Positions 24,627 to 31,334 of a stretch of DNA of 33,413 nt are shown here, piece by piece; position 1 is the stretch's first letter; the number at the start of each line of letters is the position of its first letter. The stretch is from a virus: positions 1 to 33,413 of IMG/VR virus record IMGVR_UViG_3300047546_001988; one strand, 5' to 3'. The position numbers and the translations under genes are program-made. The notes beneath the pieces are model-generated. The model was not told the DNA's origin. It did not search any database and was given only the letters and a program-made list of their open reading frames with translations.

Positions 24627-24648
24627 TTCCGTGTAAGATTGAGCGCCT

Positions 24649-25032
24649 ATGGACAAAGTTTGCTTGTACGATTCTGCACCTACAGAAAACACTATTGAGG
24701 AAAAAACCGCTCCTGAAACTCCGAAACGCACTCGGCAAAGGAAGGTTGCTCCTGATTATTTGAAAGAATTGAAAAAGGCTTTTGCGGTTGCGCTTCGCGC
24801 AGACTGGAAAATGCGCTTTGTGAAAGTGCGCGAAAATCCGCCCGCGAAGAGGTTGAAGGACTACACGGACAGTGCAAACGCTTGGGAATCTGTGGCTTAC
24901 AGCGCGGCTGAACGTGCCAAGGTGTGCAAGCAGCTTGCGCTTTTGGAGCACGAAAAGCTGAATCCGCTGAAACAGTCTGAACCTACTGAAACTCCCGAGC
25001 CTGTAGTTGCATCCGAACTCGGCGGTGTGTAG
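24649..25032 (+). CDS. Hypothetical charged protein
   Basis: 127 residues, no family recognised. The N-terminal 30 residues are rich in T, E and P and likely disordered. A basic patch follows (PKRTRQRKVAPDYLKELKKAF), then helical regions (SANAWESVAYSAAERAKVCKQLALLEHEKL) and an acidic proline- and threonine-rich tail. This suggests a small nucleic-acid- or protein-binding factor. It follows the tandem winged-helix gene by 43 bases on the same strand and ends before the convergent terminator region. A minus-strand ORF across it (24424-24951) is taken as a shadow. Confidence 0.65.
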   Translation: MDKVCLYDSAPTENTIEEKTAPETPKRTRQRKVAPDYLKELKKAFAVALRADWKMRFVKVRENPPAKRLKDYTDSANAWESVAYSAAERAKVCKQLALLEHEKLNPLKQSEPTETPEPVVASELGGV

Positions 25033-25057
25033 GCTCTAGCCTGGTGTTGAAAAAATA

Positions 25058-25135
25058 GCGTCGCAGGTTCCGGGGGTTCCCGGCCACGTTGGGAAACGTG
25101 GGAATGTGTTGTGTAACACGTTCGATCTGCGACGC
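25058..25135. terminator. Cloverleaf-shaped inverted-repeat structure between convergent operons (bidirectional terminator or structured RNA)
   Basis: An outer perfect 9-bp stem (25058-25066 with 25127-25135, GCGTCGCAG/CTGCGACGC) encloses three hairpins. H1 is 25070-25074/25079-25083. H2 is 25084-25090/25095-25101, with a GGGA loop on the plus strand. H3 is 25103-25110/25115-25122, with one G-T pair. H1 and H2 abut, allowing coaxial stacking. A-rich sequence precedes the outer stem (25050-25055) and seven T follow it (25137-25143), so both strands end in a T-run as in a bidirectional rho-independent terminator. A terminator needs only the outer stem or one hairpin; a complete four-way junction is unusual. 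It is not a tRNA because loops and arm sizes do not fit. Confidence 0.65.
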
Positions 25136-25163
25136 ATTTTTTTGTCGCAACTAAACACGAAAA

Positions 25164-25196
25164 AGCCCCCGGGTGCCCGTAACTCACCCGAGGGCT
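25164..25196 (-). terminator. Rho-independent terminator of the minus-strand replication operon
   Basis: A 12-bp stem with one mismatch (25164-25175 with 25185-25196) and a 9-base loop. Read on the minus strand it is followed by TTTT. It lies 22 bases past the stop of the 71-residue gene, the last gene of that operon. Confidence 0.75.
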
Positions 25197-25217
25197 GGAG
25201 ATCGCTAACTTGCGCGC

Positions 25218-25433
25218 CTAGTTTGTCACAGAGGCAAAATCTTGCAAGCGCGAAGTGATTTGATATTCGCTCGAATTGAGCTTTAGCGCTGCCGCGGCAT
25301 CACGTGCAGTGTCCGCCGACTCGAACACTGTTGCCCACTCGGGCCGCCCAGCAGGTACCCACGCATCGCTGCGAGGTTCGAGTAGCAACCAGCACCCCGT
25401 CTTCCTGTGCCGGATCCGGAGTTTTTGTTTCAT
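25218..25433 (-). CDS. Hypothetical small protein
   Basis: 71 residues, last gene of the replication operon. The start overlaps the preceding stop as ATGA. The N-terminus is basic (KQKLRIRHRKTGCWLLLEPRSDAWVP). It is followed by FESADTARDAAAALKL, a helix typical of small proteins in which a beta-hairpin precedes a helix that pairs field names with positions in phage DUF families. No family is named with confidence. It could be a host-interaction protein. Confidence 0.65.
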   Translation of the reverse strand: MKQKLRIRHRKTGCWLLLEPRSDAWVPAGRPEWATVFESADTARDAAAALKLNSSEYQITSRLQDFASVTN

Positions 25434-25591
25434 TGCTTAGGATGCGAAAACATGAACGCGTTTAAGATCAGAATAACGATCAGCAGCGCGAACTCTAATT
25501 CCTTTCCTTTCATTCCAGGAAGAACGGAAACCACAAACCCCGTTATTCCGCACGCAACAGCAACACTGCTCACGATTAGCATTAATTTCAT
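25430..25591 (-). CDS. Tiny two-helix membrane protein
   Basis: 53 residues from ATG 25591, which overlaps the stop of the previous small membrane gene as ATGA. A longer in-frame reading would run through that gene. Two hydrophobic segments are visible: residues 2-23 (KLMLIVSSVAVACGITGFVVSV) and about 32-49 (LEFALLIVILILNAFMF), separated by a short polar turn MKGKE. Candidate roles are holin, antiholin or superinfection exclusion. These are inferences from size and topology only. Confidence 0.65.
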   Translation of the reverse strand: MKLMLIVSSVAVACGITGFVVSVLPGMKGKELEFALLIVILILNAFMFSHPKQ

Positions 25592-25797
25592 CGCCGAGGC
25601 CACGCCAGCATAAACGCGCTGATGGTGATCGGTGCAAGAATCAGCGCCCCGGTGAACATATCGTCCGGCGACTCCAGAAACGACCACATCACCCAGCCGA
25701 GCACGCTGCACCCTGTCGCCACAATGCAGGCACTAAGCCTGCCCATGGTGTGCTTTCTGGTGTTTTTTGGCGGGGGTAACAGGTAGAGGTTTTTCAT
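25588..25797 (-). CDS. Small two-helix membrane protein
   Basis: 69 residues from ATG 25797. A basic N-terminus (MKNLYLLPPPKNTRKHTMGR) is followed by hydrophobic segments at about 21-42 (LSACIVATGCSVLGWVMWSFL) and about 48-66 (MFTGALILAPITISAFMLAW). The stop overlaps the start of the 53-residue membrane gene, so the two are translationally coupled. A hairpin lies immediately upstream of the start. The pair resembles holin/antiholin-sized proteins, but no lysin is nearby. Confidence 0.65.
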   Translation of the reverse strand: MKNLYLLPPPKNTRKHTMGRLSACIVATGCSVLGWVMWSFLESPDDMFTGALILAPITISAFMLAWPRR

Positions 25798-25806
25798 GGT
25801 AGAGAT

Positions 25807-25826
25807 GCGCCCCCCGGAAGGGGCGC
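25807..25826 (-). promoter_or_regulatory. Hairpin at the 5' side of the small membrane gene
   Basis: A 7-bp perfect stem GCGCCCC/GGGGCGC (25807-25813 with 25820-25826), 9 bases upstream of ATG 25797 on the minus strand. No T-run follows, so it is not a terminator. Its position suggests control of ribosome access to the membrane-protein pair. Confidence 0.4.
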
Positions 25827-25837
25827 GGATGATGTGG

Positions 25838-26146
25838 TTAGAGGTGAGAGTTGAGTTGAGCAGAGGTGATGTCAGTATCCCGCAGCCAGTCGCCCACGTT
25901 GTCACGAACCCACTCCTCCGCAAGGTCGTAGTGTTCATCTGTCCACTCGCCCTCGTTCGCCCAGTCGTAAAAAGCATCCTTATTTGCAATCACAACCGCG
26001 TCGTCTTCACGGTCGCCGGGGTGAAAACTCACGTTCCACCCAAACTCGGGGGAGAGTGTCAGGCATGTTTGATTGGTGTCCGCGGAGCATTCGATCAGTC
26101 GGATGATTTGCGATTTCAAGGTGTTGTTCATAACGCCGTCAAACAT
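25838..26146 (-). CDS. Hypothetical acidic protein
   Basis: 102 residues, strongly acidic (PGDREDDAVVIANKDAFYDWANEGEWTDEHYDLAEEWVRDNVGDWLRD). No family recognised. The start is uncertain: ATG 26146 has AAGGG directly adjoining, and ATG 26131 (the sixth codon, NNTLKSQ...) has AAGGG at a long distance. Its acidity and location right after the primase would suit a DNA-mimic or a replication or host-enzyme inhibitor, but that is inference only. The plus-strand ORF opposite is basic and looks like a shadow. Confidence 0.65.
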   Translation of the reverse strand: MFDGVMNNTLKSQIIRLIECSADTNQTCLTLSPEFGWNVSFHPGDREDDAVVIANKDAFYDWANEGEWTDEHYDLAEEWVRDNVGDWLRDTDITSAQLNSHL

Positions 26147-26184
26147 CCCTTATTTTTGTTCAACTGTCAACAAACTTTTTGCAA

Positions 26185-28335
26185 CTACCTGATTACGTGA
26201 AACTTCCAGATGCGCAAACTCTGACGCGTTGACGTTTTTGTGACAGAGGAAACCCAACCCAACCGGCGGAGGCACTCTTGCACGCGTAACTCCATGCGCC
26301 TGTCCTGCTTGGACATCTCCACCTTGATGATTTCGGTGAGAATCTGTCGCACCGTGTATGCCCGCGATGAGTCGAGTTCTCGAAGTAACTCCTCTTGCCA
26401 TGTGTCTTGAGACAAACGCTTTACGCATTCCGCCTCTTGCAAATCGCGGTCCACGTCCCACCACGATTCCCCGGCCCGAAACCGTTTCACCGCTTCCCCG
26501 AGCAACTGCGCCCGGTTTTCCCTGAGCCACGTCACATCGACCGAGGATCCGCATTCGACCGGCCAGAACCGGCGCGCCCCTGTCTCATCCTGATTCCAGT
26601 CCGACCGGTTCGTGGTGCCCGCAAACACGCATGAACGTGGATAGTCTGTCGTGTTGCGACCATACGGAGCCCGGTATCGGTCCACCTGACACGAAATGAT
26701 GCCCTTGATCCGCTCCTTCTCGACGCGGTTGAACGAGTGCATCTCCGAAATCTCGATGAGCCACTTCCCGTTCAAAACCCCGAAAAAGTCCTTCGAGGTG
26801 ATACTTTCGTGGCATTCCGTGAACCACTGCCCACCGAGCACCTGAAGCGCTGTGGATTTGCCGACGCCTTGCCCACCTTCGAGGATCGGCATCGTGTCCA
26901 CTTTGCATCCTGGTTGCAGCGCACGCGCCACCATGGAGATCAGCCAGCAACGCCCGACGGCCTGTGTGTAGGGTGTGGACTCACACGCGAACACGCGCGG
27001 AAGCCAAGTTTGAAGTCGGTTCACTCCATCCCACTGCGCGCCGCACTTCTCGAGAAAATCGGAAAGCGGATTCCGGATATTTTGCGCGGCCACCAGTTGC
27101 ACGGATTCGTGAACGGTTTCGATCGAGCATTTCGGCATCTCCAGCGTGGACTGAATCTCCCGGGTGAGCATCCGATCGTCCGAGTCCGACCACTCGCGTG
27201 TGTCTCCGTTCCAGTCGGTGCAGATTTTTTTCGAAAACTCGTCTCTCCAAAATCGCCCGCGAACAACGTCCCAGCGCTCCAAAATTTTGCAAATGTTGTC
27301 GAGGTTGCATACCGGGACGAGGGTGCTCGAAAGAATGAGCCCGAGATCCTCCCAGAGTTGCGCCCGGTCGATGACCTTCGTATCCGCTGCCGCTTGTTTC
27401 TCTGCCGTGGATTGCGGCATCCACACGCGCACCCGGCTTTTCGCCCACGCTGCAATCGCTCGCCAATTCGTCATCCCCCCCTCGATTGCGTCCGCTGCGT
27501 CCCATCCAGGCGGCTGTCCGGACACGTCGAGGATTTTAATCTCCGCCGCCCGATCAGCGAGCAACTCAGCGATCCGGCCCATGGCACCGATCCCAGGTTC
27601 GTCCGCATCTGGCCAGAGCAAAACTTTCCGCCCAAACAGCGGCGAAAAATCAGTGTGGCGGTCTGCCATCGCGCCCCCGGCCCAGCATGTCACAACGTAA
27701 CTCGATGTGATCCGACTGAGTGCGTCGGCGCATTTCTCGCCCTCAACCACAAGAATCGGCGCTTCCAAGCGGCCCTCGATCGCCGGGAGGTTGTACAGCG
27801 GACGTTTCCCGGGCCACGCCTTATTCACCCACGCGGCTGCCTTTGTGTCCCACGACCATGGGCAAAACTGTTTGCGCCCCCCGTCCCGTTCGTGCCGGGT
27901 AACGTAAAACGCTATCTGCTCGCTGGTCGTCTCATAACGGTAAATCGCAGTCGGCGCACCGTAACGATCCCACGCTGGCAACCCTGCGGCTTCTGGTGGC
28001 AAGCCGATTTGACCCGCGTCCTTCTGCTGCGGCTTCACGGCCACCGCCACTGGAGCAGTTCCAGAGAGCCGGTCAAACGCCTCGGCCTGAGTAATGCCAT
28101 CCCGCGCGGCAAATAGCGAGATGAGATCCGAGCCGGAGAATTGTTCCGGGGACGCAAAATCTGCCCAAGCGCCTGTTTTCAGATTCACTGACAACGACTT
28201 GCCGGGAGAGCCATGCACGTCCCCGATTTTGAACTCACCGGAGACAATTCGCCCCTGCGGATACCACGATTGCAAAAGTTCCTGCGCCCCATGAAGTAGG
28301 GACGCAGCCAGCGCTGAGAAGTCACGGTTTCTCAT
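26185..28335 (-). CDS. VapE/D5-type primase-helicase with Toprim-like domain
   Basis: 716 residues from ATG 28335; a GTG three codons earlier is possible. Residues about 35-95 carry the primase N-terminal pattern (GEFKIGDVHGSPGKSLSVNLKTGAWADFA ... SGSDLISLFAARDG). A Toprim-like domain at about 190-285 shows ILVVEGEKCADALS (EGEK at 198-201) and LLWPDADEPG. The helicase domain at about 420-625 belongs to the VirE/VapE P-loop family: Walker A GGQGVGKST (K493), GKWLIEISEM (Walker B region), and GTTNRSDWNQDETGARRFWPV. Residues 644-716 are a C-terminal winged-helix-like domain that recurs twice in the protein at 23922-24605. It primes and unwinds DNA at the fork. It follows the VRR-NUC gene by 17 bases. 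Confidence 0.9.
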   Translation of the reverse strand: MRNRDFSALAASLLHGAQELLQSWYPQGRIVSGEFKIGDVHGSPGKSLSVNLKTGAWADFASPEQFSGSDLISLFAARDGITQAEAFDRLSGTAPVAVAVKPQQKDAGQIGLPPEAAGLPAWDRYGAPTAIYRYETTSEQIAFYVTRHERDGGRKQFCPWSWDTKAAAWVNKAWPGKRPLYNLPAIEGRLEAPILVVEGEKCADALSRITSSYVVTCWAGGAMADRHTDFSPLFGRKVLLWPDADEPGIGAMGRIAELLADRAAEIKILDVSGQPPGWDAADAIEGGMTNWRAIAAWAKSRVRVWMPQSTAEKQAAADTKVIDRAQLWEDLGLILSSTLVPVCNLDNICKILERWDVVRGRFWRDEFSKKICTDWNGDTREWSDSDDRMLTREIQSTLEMPKCSIETVHESVQLVAAQNIRNPLSDFLEKCGAQWDGVNRLQTWLPRVFACESTPYTQAVGRCWLISMVARALQPGCKVDTMPILEGGQGVGKSTALQVLGGQWFTECHESITSKDFFGVLNGKWLIEISEMHSFNRVEKERIKGIISCQVDRYRAPYGRNTTDYPRSCVFAGTTNRSDWNQDETGARRFWPVECGSSVDVTWLRENRAQLLGEAVKRFRAGESWWDVDRDLQEAECVKRLSQDTWQEELLRELDSSRAYTVRQILTEIIKVEMSKQDRRMELRVQECLRRLGWVSSVTKTSTRQSLRIWKFHVIR

Positions 28336-28352
28336 TTTGCCCACACTGGAGA

Positions 28353-28685
28353 TCAGCCTGCAATGTGTCTAGCCACCAGTTTTTCAAAATCCTGAACGCT
28401 CGTGCAAACTCCTGCGCAGCAATTCATTGTCAAAAGAAATTCAATCGCCGCAATTTGATTAGGGCGCGGTTTTTGACCGGGCCGTTTCACCTCAACCGCA
28501 AGCAGTTTACCGCTTGGCAAAACGCCGATTAAATCTGGCGCGCCGGGAAACAGTCCCGAGGAAAGCCACCGTCCATCGGCAAGTTGGTATTTGCCGGACT
28601 GGTTGCGCCAAAGGCGGGCCCCCAGTTCAGAGGCCCGCAGTTGGATTTTGGCAGAAATGTCGGATTCCGACTTAGAATGGGACAT
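28353..28685 (-). CDS. VRR-NUC domain nuclease
   Basis: 110 residues from ATG 28685, overlapping the end of the SSB gene by 14 bases; ATG 28697 is an alternative. The active-site layout G-x-PDLIG (D51), AVEVKRPGQKPRPNQ (E65, K67, Q77) is the PD-(D/E)xK-type signature of VRR-NUC proteins. An N-terminal KYQLADGRW segment fits the family. Small VRR-NUC proteins are Holliday-junction or flap nucleases in phages. It lies between SSB and primase-helicase, consistent with replication or recombination intermediates as substrates. Confidence 0.87.
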   Translation of the reverse strand: MSHSKSESDISAKIQLRASELGARLWRNQSGKYQLADGRWLSSGLFPGAPDLIGVLPSGKLLAVEVKRPGQKPRPNQIAAIEFLLTMNCCAGVCTSVQDFEKLVARHIAG

Positions 28686-29073
28686 CGTCTGACCCATTAT
28701 TTGACTCCGTGCTTCGTGTAGCTCGCTGACCATCAGCGGATTTCACCCCGTCCAAAAACTGGACGTTGCTTGCCACGACCTTCAAGCGTTGGCGTTTTTG
28801 TCCTTCCGGGGTTTCCCACTGGTCAAGTTCGAGCCGACCGCCAACATACATCGAGCTTCCCTTTGTCAGATATTTTGCGCACAAATCGGCTAGAGATGCC
28901 CACGATTCCACGTCGATGAACGTCGCTTTTTCTTTTTTCTCGCCGGACGACGTTGTGTACTTCTCGTTGATCGCAAGCGACATGCTACAGATGCTTGTGC
29001 CTGATTTTGTGGATTTGGTTTCAGGCTCTTTAGTGAGTCTGCCGATTAAGTGCACTTGGTTTAGGTTGCCCAT
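28672..29073 (-). CDS. ssb: Single-stranded DNA-binding protein
   Basis: 133 residues from ATG 29073. It has the OB-fold start MGNLNQVHLIGRLTKEPETK and SICSMSLAINEKY, then KEKATFIDVESWASLADLCAKYLTKGSSMYVGGRLELDQWETPEGQKRQRLKVVASNVQFL, all typical SSB features. It has a short disordered linker and the acidic C-terminal tip DDVPF (129-133) that recruits partner enzymes. It overlaps the helicase gene upstream by 13 bases and the nuclease gene downstream by 14 bases. Confidence 0.95.
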   Translation of the reverse strand: MGNLNQVHLIGRLTKEPETKSTKSGTSICSMSLAINEKYTTSSGEKKEKATFIDVESWASLADLCAKYLTKGSSMYVGGRLELDQWETPEGQKRQRLKVVASNVQFLDGVKSADGQRATRSTESNNGSDDVPF

Positions 29074-30455
29074 GGTTTTGTTTTTTGGTTTCTGGCTGAA
29101 AAAATCTTTAACGCCCACTCACGTGGGAACTTGTAACCACGCTGTTTTCCAAGTTCGATAAGGCTTTCCAAAGATCGCGCTTTGCTCTGTTCAGAAACGC
29201 GCGCGGCCGCCAGTTTGGCGCGTGCTTCAGCAGTGACTGCCACCAGTTTACCGTCCACCTCCTCGGGGCCGTTGCGTTTGGCTGGCTCGAATTTGTATCC
29301 GCACGTGCAAACGGATGCAGTCGATTCGATTGCACGGTAGCACTTCGGACACTGTTTGATGCGTTCCGTATTTTGCACGTCTCGCTTGCCACGCTTTTTT
29401 CCTTCAAGAGACCACTCCCGAGGATCATCGGGGAACCCGTGCCGTTTGTAGTTCCCGACGTGATCCAGTATCGTCGCACGCTCTTTGCCGGGCAACACTC
29501 GAAGTCCGCGCCCCCACTGCTGGAGGCACAACGCCAGCGACGCCGTGGGCCTGAGCATCTGGACGCACTCAATCGCCGGCAAATCGAACCCCTCAGACAC
29601 CACGTTACACGACACAAGGTGCGACACCTCGCCCTTCGCAAAGCGTGCCACAAGCGACCGGCGCGCCATTGGATCCATGGAGCCGTCGATGATTTCAGCC
29701 CGGTATCCGGCGCCAACGTAATCCGCTCGGGTGCGCTGGCAATGTGCGATGTCCACGCAAAAAACCACAGTGCGCTGCCCGTTTGCGATTTGCCGGTAAG
29801 CCTCAACCGCGCGCGCTGCAATGACCGGCTTTTGCATGAGAGCCGACGTGTCTTTGGACTTGAAGTCCCCGGCCTGAAAACCGACTGCGCTTACATCGAT
29901 GTTATCTGGCAGGAAATAATCGTAAGAACAGAGCGCGCCACGCTCGATCAAGTCTGCCGTTGTCGGGCCGATGACAATATCCTCGAACACCTCCCCAAGT
30001 CCTTCTCCGGACAGCCGTTGAGGTGTTGCGGAAACACCCACAACCTTCGAGGCCGCCCAGTGCGTCAACACCCGGCCCCACGACGACTTCAGAGTAACGT
30101 GGTGCGCCTCATCGACGATGATGAGCCCGAAGGAAACCACTCTCTCCAAGCGGTTTTTGAGAGTAAAAACGCTGGCAACGACCACGTTAACGTCTCGCCG
30201 GTAAACGCGACCGGGAGCAATGAACGTGCACGCAACTCCAAACTTCTGAAGAGTTTGCGCGACTTGGTCTATGAGTTCATCGCGATGAACAATGATGAGA
30301 CACCGAACACCTCGTTCAGCGGCGCGGCTGACCATGTAAGAGAAAATCACCGTTTTCCCTCCACCGGTCGGGAGAACCATCAGTGTGCGATTGTTCGTCC
30401 TGAGGCTGTTACGCGTTCTCGTCAACAAATCCTCTTGATAATCACGAAGTTGCAT
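29061..30455 (-). CDS. SF2 DEAH-type helicase
   Basis: 464 residues from ATG 30455; a longer reading starts in the intergenic region and is rejected. Motifs: Q-motif-like LRDYQEDLL, Walker A PTGGGKT (K34), DEAH (115-118), SAT-type VGVSATP (142-145), and motif VI QQWGRGLR (312-319). A C-terminal zinc ribbon C369-x2-C372-x10-C383-x-C385 (CPKC...CTCG) could bind DNA. This is the phage RecQ/RIG-I-like or UvsW-type group of SF2 enzymes. It is the first gene of the replication operon, reading away from the divergent promoter region. Confidence 0.93.
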   Translation of the reverse strand: MQLRDYQEDLLTRTRNSLRTNNRTLMVLPTGGGKTVIFSYMVSRAAERGVRCLIIVHRDELIDQVAQTLQKFGVACTFIAPGRVYRRDVNVVVASVFTLKNRLERVVSFGLIIVDEAHHVTLKSSWGRVLTHWAASKVVGVSATPQRLSGEGLGEVFEDIVIGPTTADLIERGALCSYDYFLPDNIDVSAVGFQAGDFKSKDTSALMQKPVIAARAVEAYRQIANGQRTVVFCVDIAHCQRTRADYVGAGYRAEIIDGSMDPMARRSLVARFAKGEVSHLVSCNVVSEGFDLPAIECVQMLRPTASLALCLQQWGRGLRVLPGKERATILDHVGNYKRHGFPDDPREWSLEGKKRGKRDVQNTERIKQCPKCYRAIESTASVCTCGYKFEPAKRNGPEEVDGKLVAVTAEARAKLAAARVSEQSKARSLESLIELGKQRGYKFPREWALKIFSARNQKTKPWAT

Positions 30456-30506
30456 AAAGTGGAACCAATAAAAGCAAAAATACCGATCCACAAAGCTACG
30501 CAAATC

Positions 30507-30526
30507 GCAACTTGCGAGCAACTTGC
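30507..30526. promoter_or_regulatory. Repeated GCAACTTGC boxes, operator candidate
   Basis: Two copies of the symmetric nonamer GCAACTTGC (30507-30515 and 30518-30526) 11 bp apart. TTGC-GA-GCAA between them is also symmetric. The same nonamer is the core of the palindrome at 23876-23898. They lie 52-71 bases upstream of the helicase start, where one regulator could control the replication operon and, on the other side, the recombination operon. Confidence 0.55.
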
Positions 30527-30611
30527 AAAGAATCCACTTTTTTCCACGATTTTACATTGCAGCACACAAAGTTCCCTGCTTTAGTTTGAACCGTCAGCAC
30601 GGCAACCGGCG

Positions 30612-30714
30612 CTGACATCGTTCTTTGAAAAACCGAATAGAGATGTCAGTCAGGCCGAAACCGGGGCAGTCAGTCTCCGGTCGCAGCGTTTTTCGCTGCC
30701 TGATGAGGCCATCA
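30612..30714 (+). promoter_or_regulatory. Structured 5' leader of the recombination operon, four hairpins
   Basis: Successive inverted repeats on the plus strand: H1 CTGACATC/GATGTCAG (30612-30619 with 30642-30649, 22-base loop); H2 ACCGG/CCGGT (30660-30664 with 30677-30681); H3 GCAGCG/CGCTGC (30683-30688 with 30694-30699, T5 loop); H4 TGATG/CATCA (30701-30705 with 30710-30714). The AGG of the presumed ribosome-binding site GATGAGG lies in the H4 loop. The start codon follows at 30718. No U-tract follows, so control would be at ribosome access rather than termination. Confidence 0.5.
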
Positions 30715-30717
30715 CCT

Positions 30718-30972
30718 ATGAATCCCAATCCTATTTATTTAGTCAAAGACACAAAGTTTAACGCATTCGTTATCACCGAGTTTCCTTCCGGAGGCGATTT
30801 GATTGTTGAAGTTGTATATCCAAGCGAACTTGGAGTGGAGCAACAATGCGCTGAAATTGTGTCAGCGTTAAACGACGAACTGAAAACAAACCACGGAATG
30901 TCGAGGGTTTACGTTGCGTCGCAGTTGTTCAGAACAACGCGTCCAAACGAATCTTTTTCCTTAAAACTATGA
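30718..30972 (+). CDS. Hypothetical protein, first gene of recombination operon
   Basis: 84 residues from ATG 30718; a TTG at 30625 would take in the hairpin leader and is not preferred. The sequence NPNPIYLVKDTKFNAFVITEFPSGGDLIVEVVYPSELGVEQQCAEIVSALNDELKTNHG is a compact beta-sheet plus helix with no recognised family. The stop overlaps the next start as ATGA. An anti-defence or accessory replication role is possible but not shown. Confidence 0.65.
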   Translation: MNPNPIYLVKDTKFNAFVITEFPSGGDLIVEVVYPSELGVEQQCAEIVSALNDELKTNHGMSRVYVASQLFRTTRPNESFSLKL

Positions 30973-31334
30973 GTTACAGATTTTACCGAAACAAACCGGA
31001 TCTTGACCATCGCTCACCTGATGAATGGAAGTCAGCCATTGAAACAATCGAATGCCCTCTGGCTCGTGGAGCTGCCGCCAAGATTGTTTGGTGGGATTTC
31101 TTTGGCGCAAGGGCAGTGTCCGAGCGTTGGAATCAACTCGATGAATATCTCACCTTTTCGATGCAAGAACTGTTTCTTCCAGATGAAAAGGTCATCGAAG
31201 CCCTCGAATCCGTTGGATACAAAAACGTTGCGCCGAAACGAGTAGTTTTGAAATCGCTTACCTCAACCGCGCGATTTGCAGCTTTTGAAAAATACCGTCA
31301 ACCCTACCAAAAATTCGAAAAATACCAAAAATGA
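30969..31334 (+). CDS. Hypothetical protein
   Basis: 121 residues. The start and stop both overlap neighbours as ATGA. It is aromatic- and arginine-rich: MSYRFYRNKPDLDHRSPDEWKSAIETIE, then AAAKIVWWDFFGARAVSERWNQLDEYL, with a basic tail PYQKFEKYQK. No family recognised. Composition suggests a small helical protein. Context in a recombination operon suggests an exonuclease or annealing partner. Confidence 0.65.
   Translation: MSYRFYRNKPDLDHRSPDEWKSAIETIECPLARGAAAKIVWWDFFGARAVSERWNQLDEYLTFSMQELFLPDEKVIEALESVGYKNVAPKRVVLKSLTSTARFAAFEKYRQPYQKFEKYQK

Larger units (their letters stand above)
30456..30717. other. 262-bp divergent promoter region between replication and recombination operons
   Basis: No gene is visible in it; long in-frame extensions from either side begin at non-ATG codons or ignore ribosome-binding sites. 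Near the helicase it holds the repeated GCAACTTGC boxes (30507, 30518). From about 30612 it holds the hairpin-rich leader of the plus-strand operon. A TTGCAG (30557) and TTTAGT (30580) with 17-bp spacing could be a weak plus-strand promoter, but consensus is poor. Confidence 0.6.

Noticed and set aside
24424-24951. Minus-strand ORFs of 175 and 118 residues across the plus-strand pair of genes
   Set aside because: Arginine-, serine- and phenylalanine-rich shadow composition; the plus-strand frame contains the recognisable tandem domain.
25058-25135. A tRNA gene suggested by cloverleaf shape and a TTCGATC string
   Set aside because: There is no 7-base anticodon loop, no 5-bp T stem around TTCGATC, and the arms have the wrong sizes on either strand.
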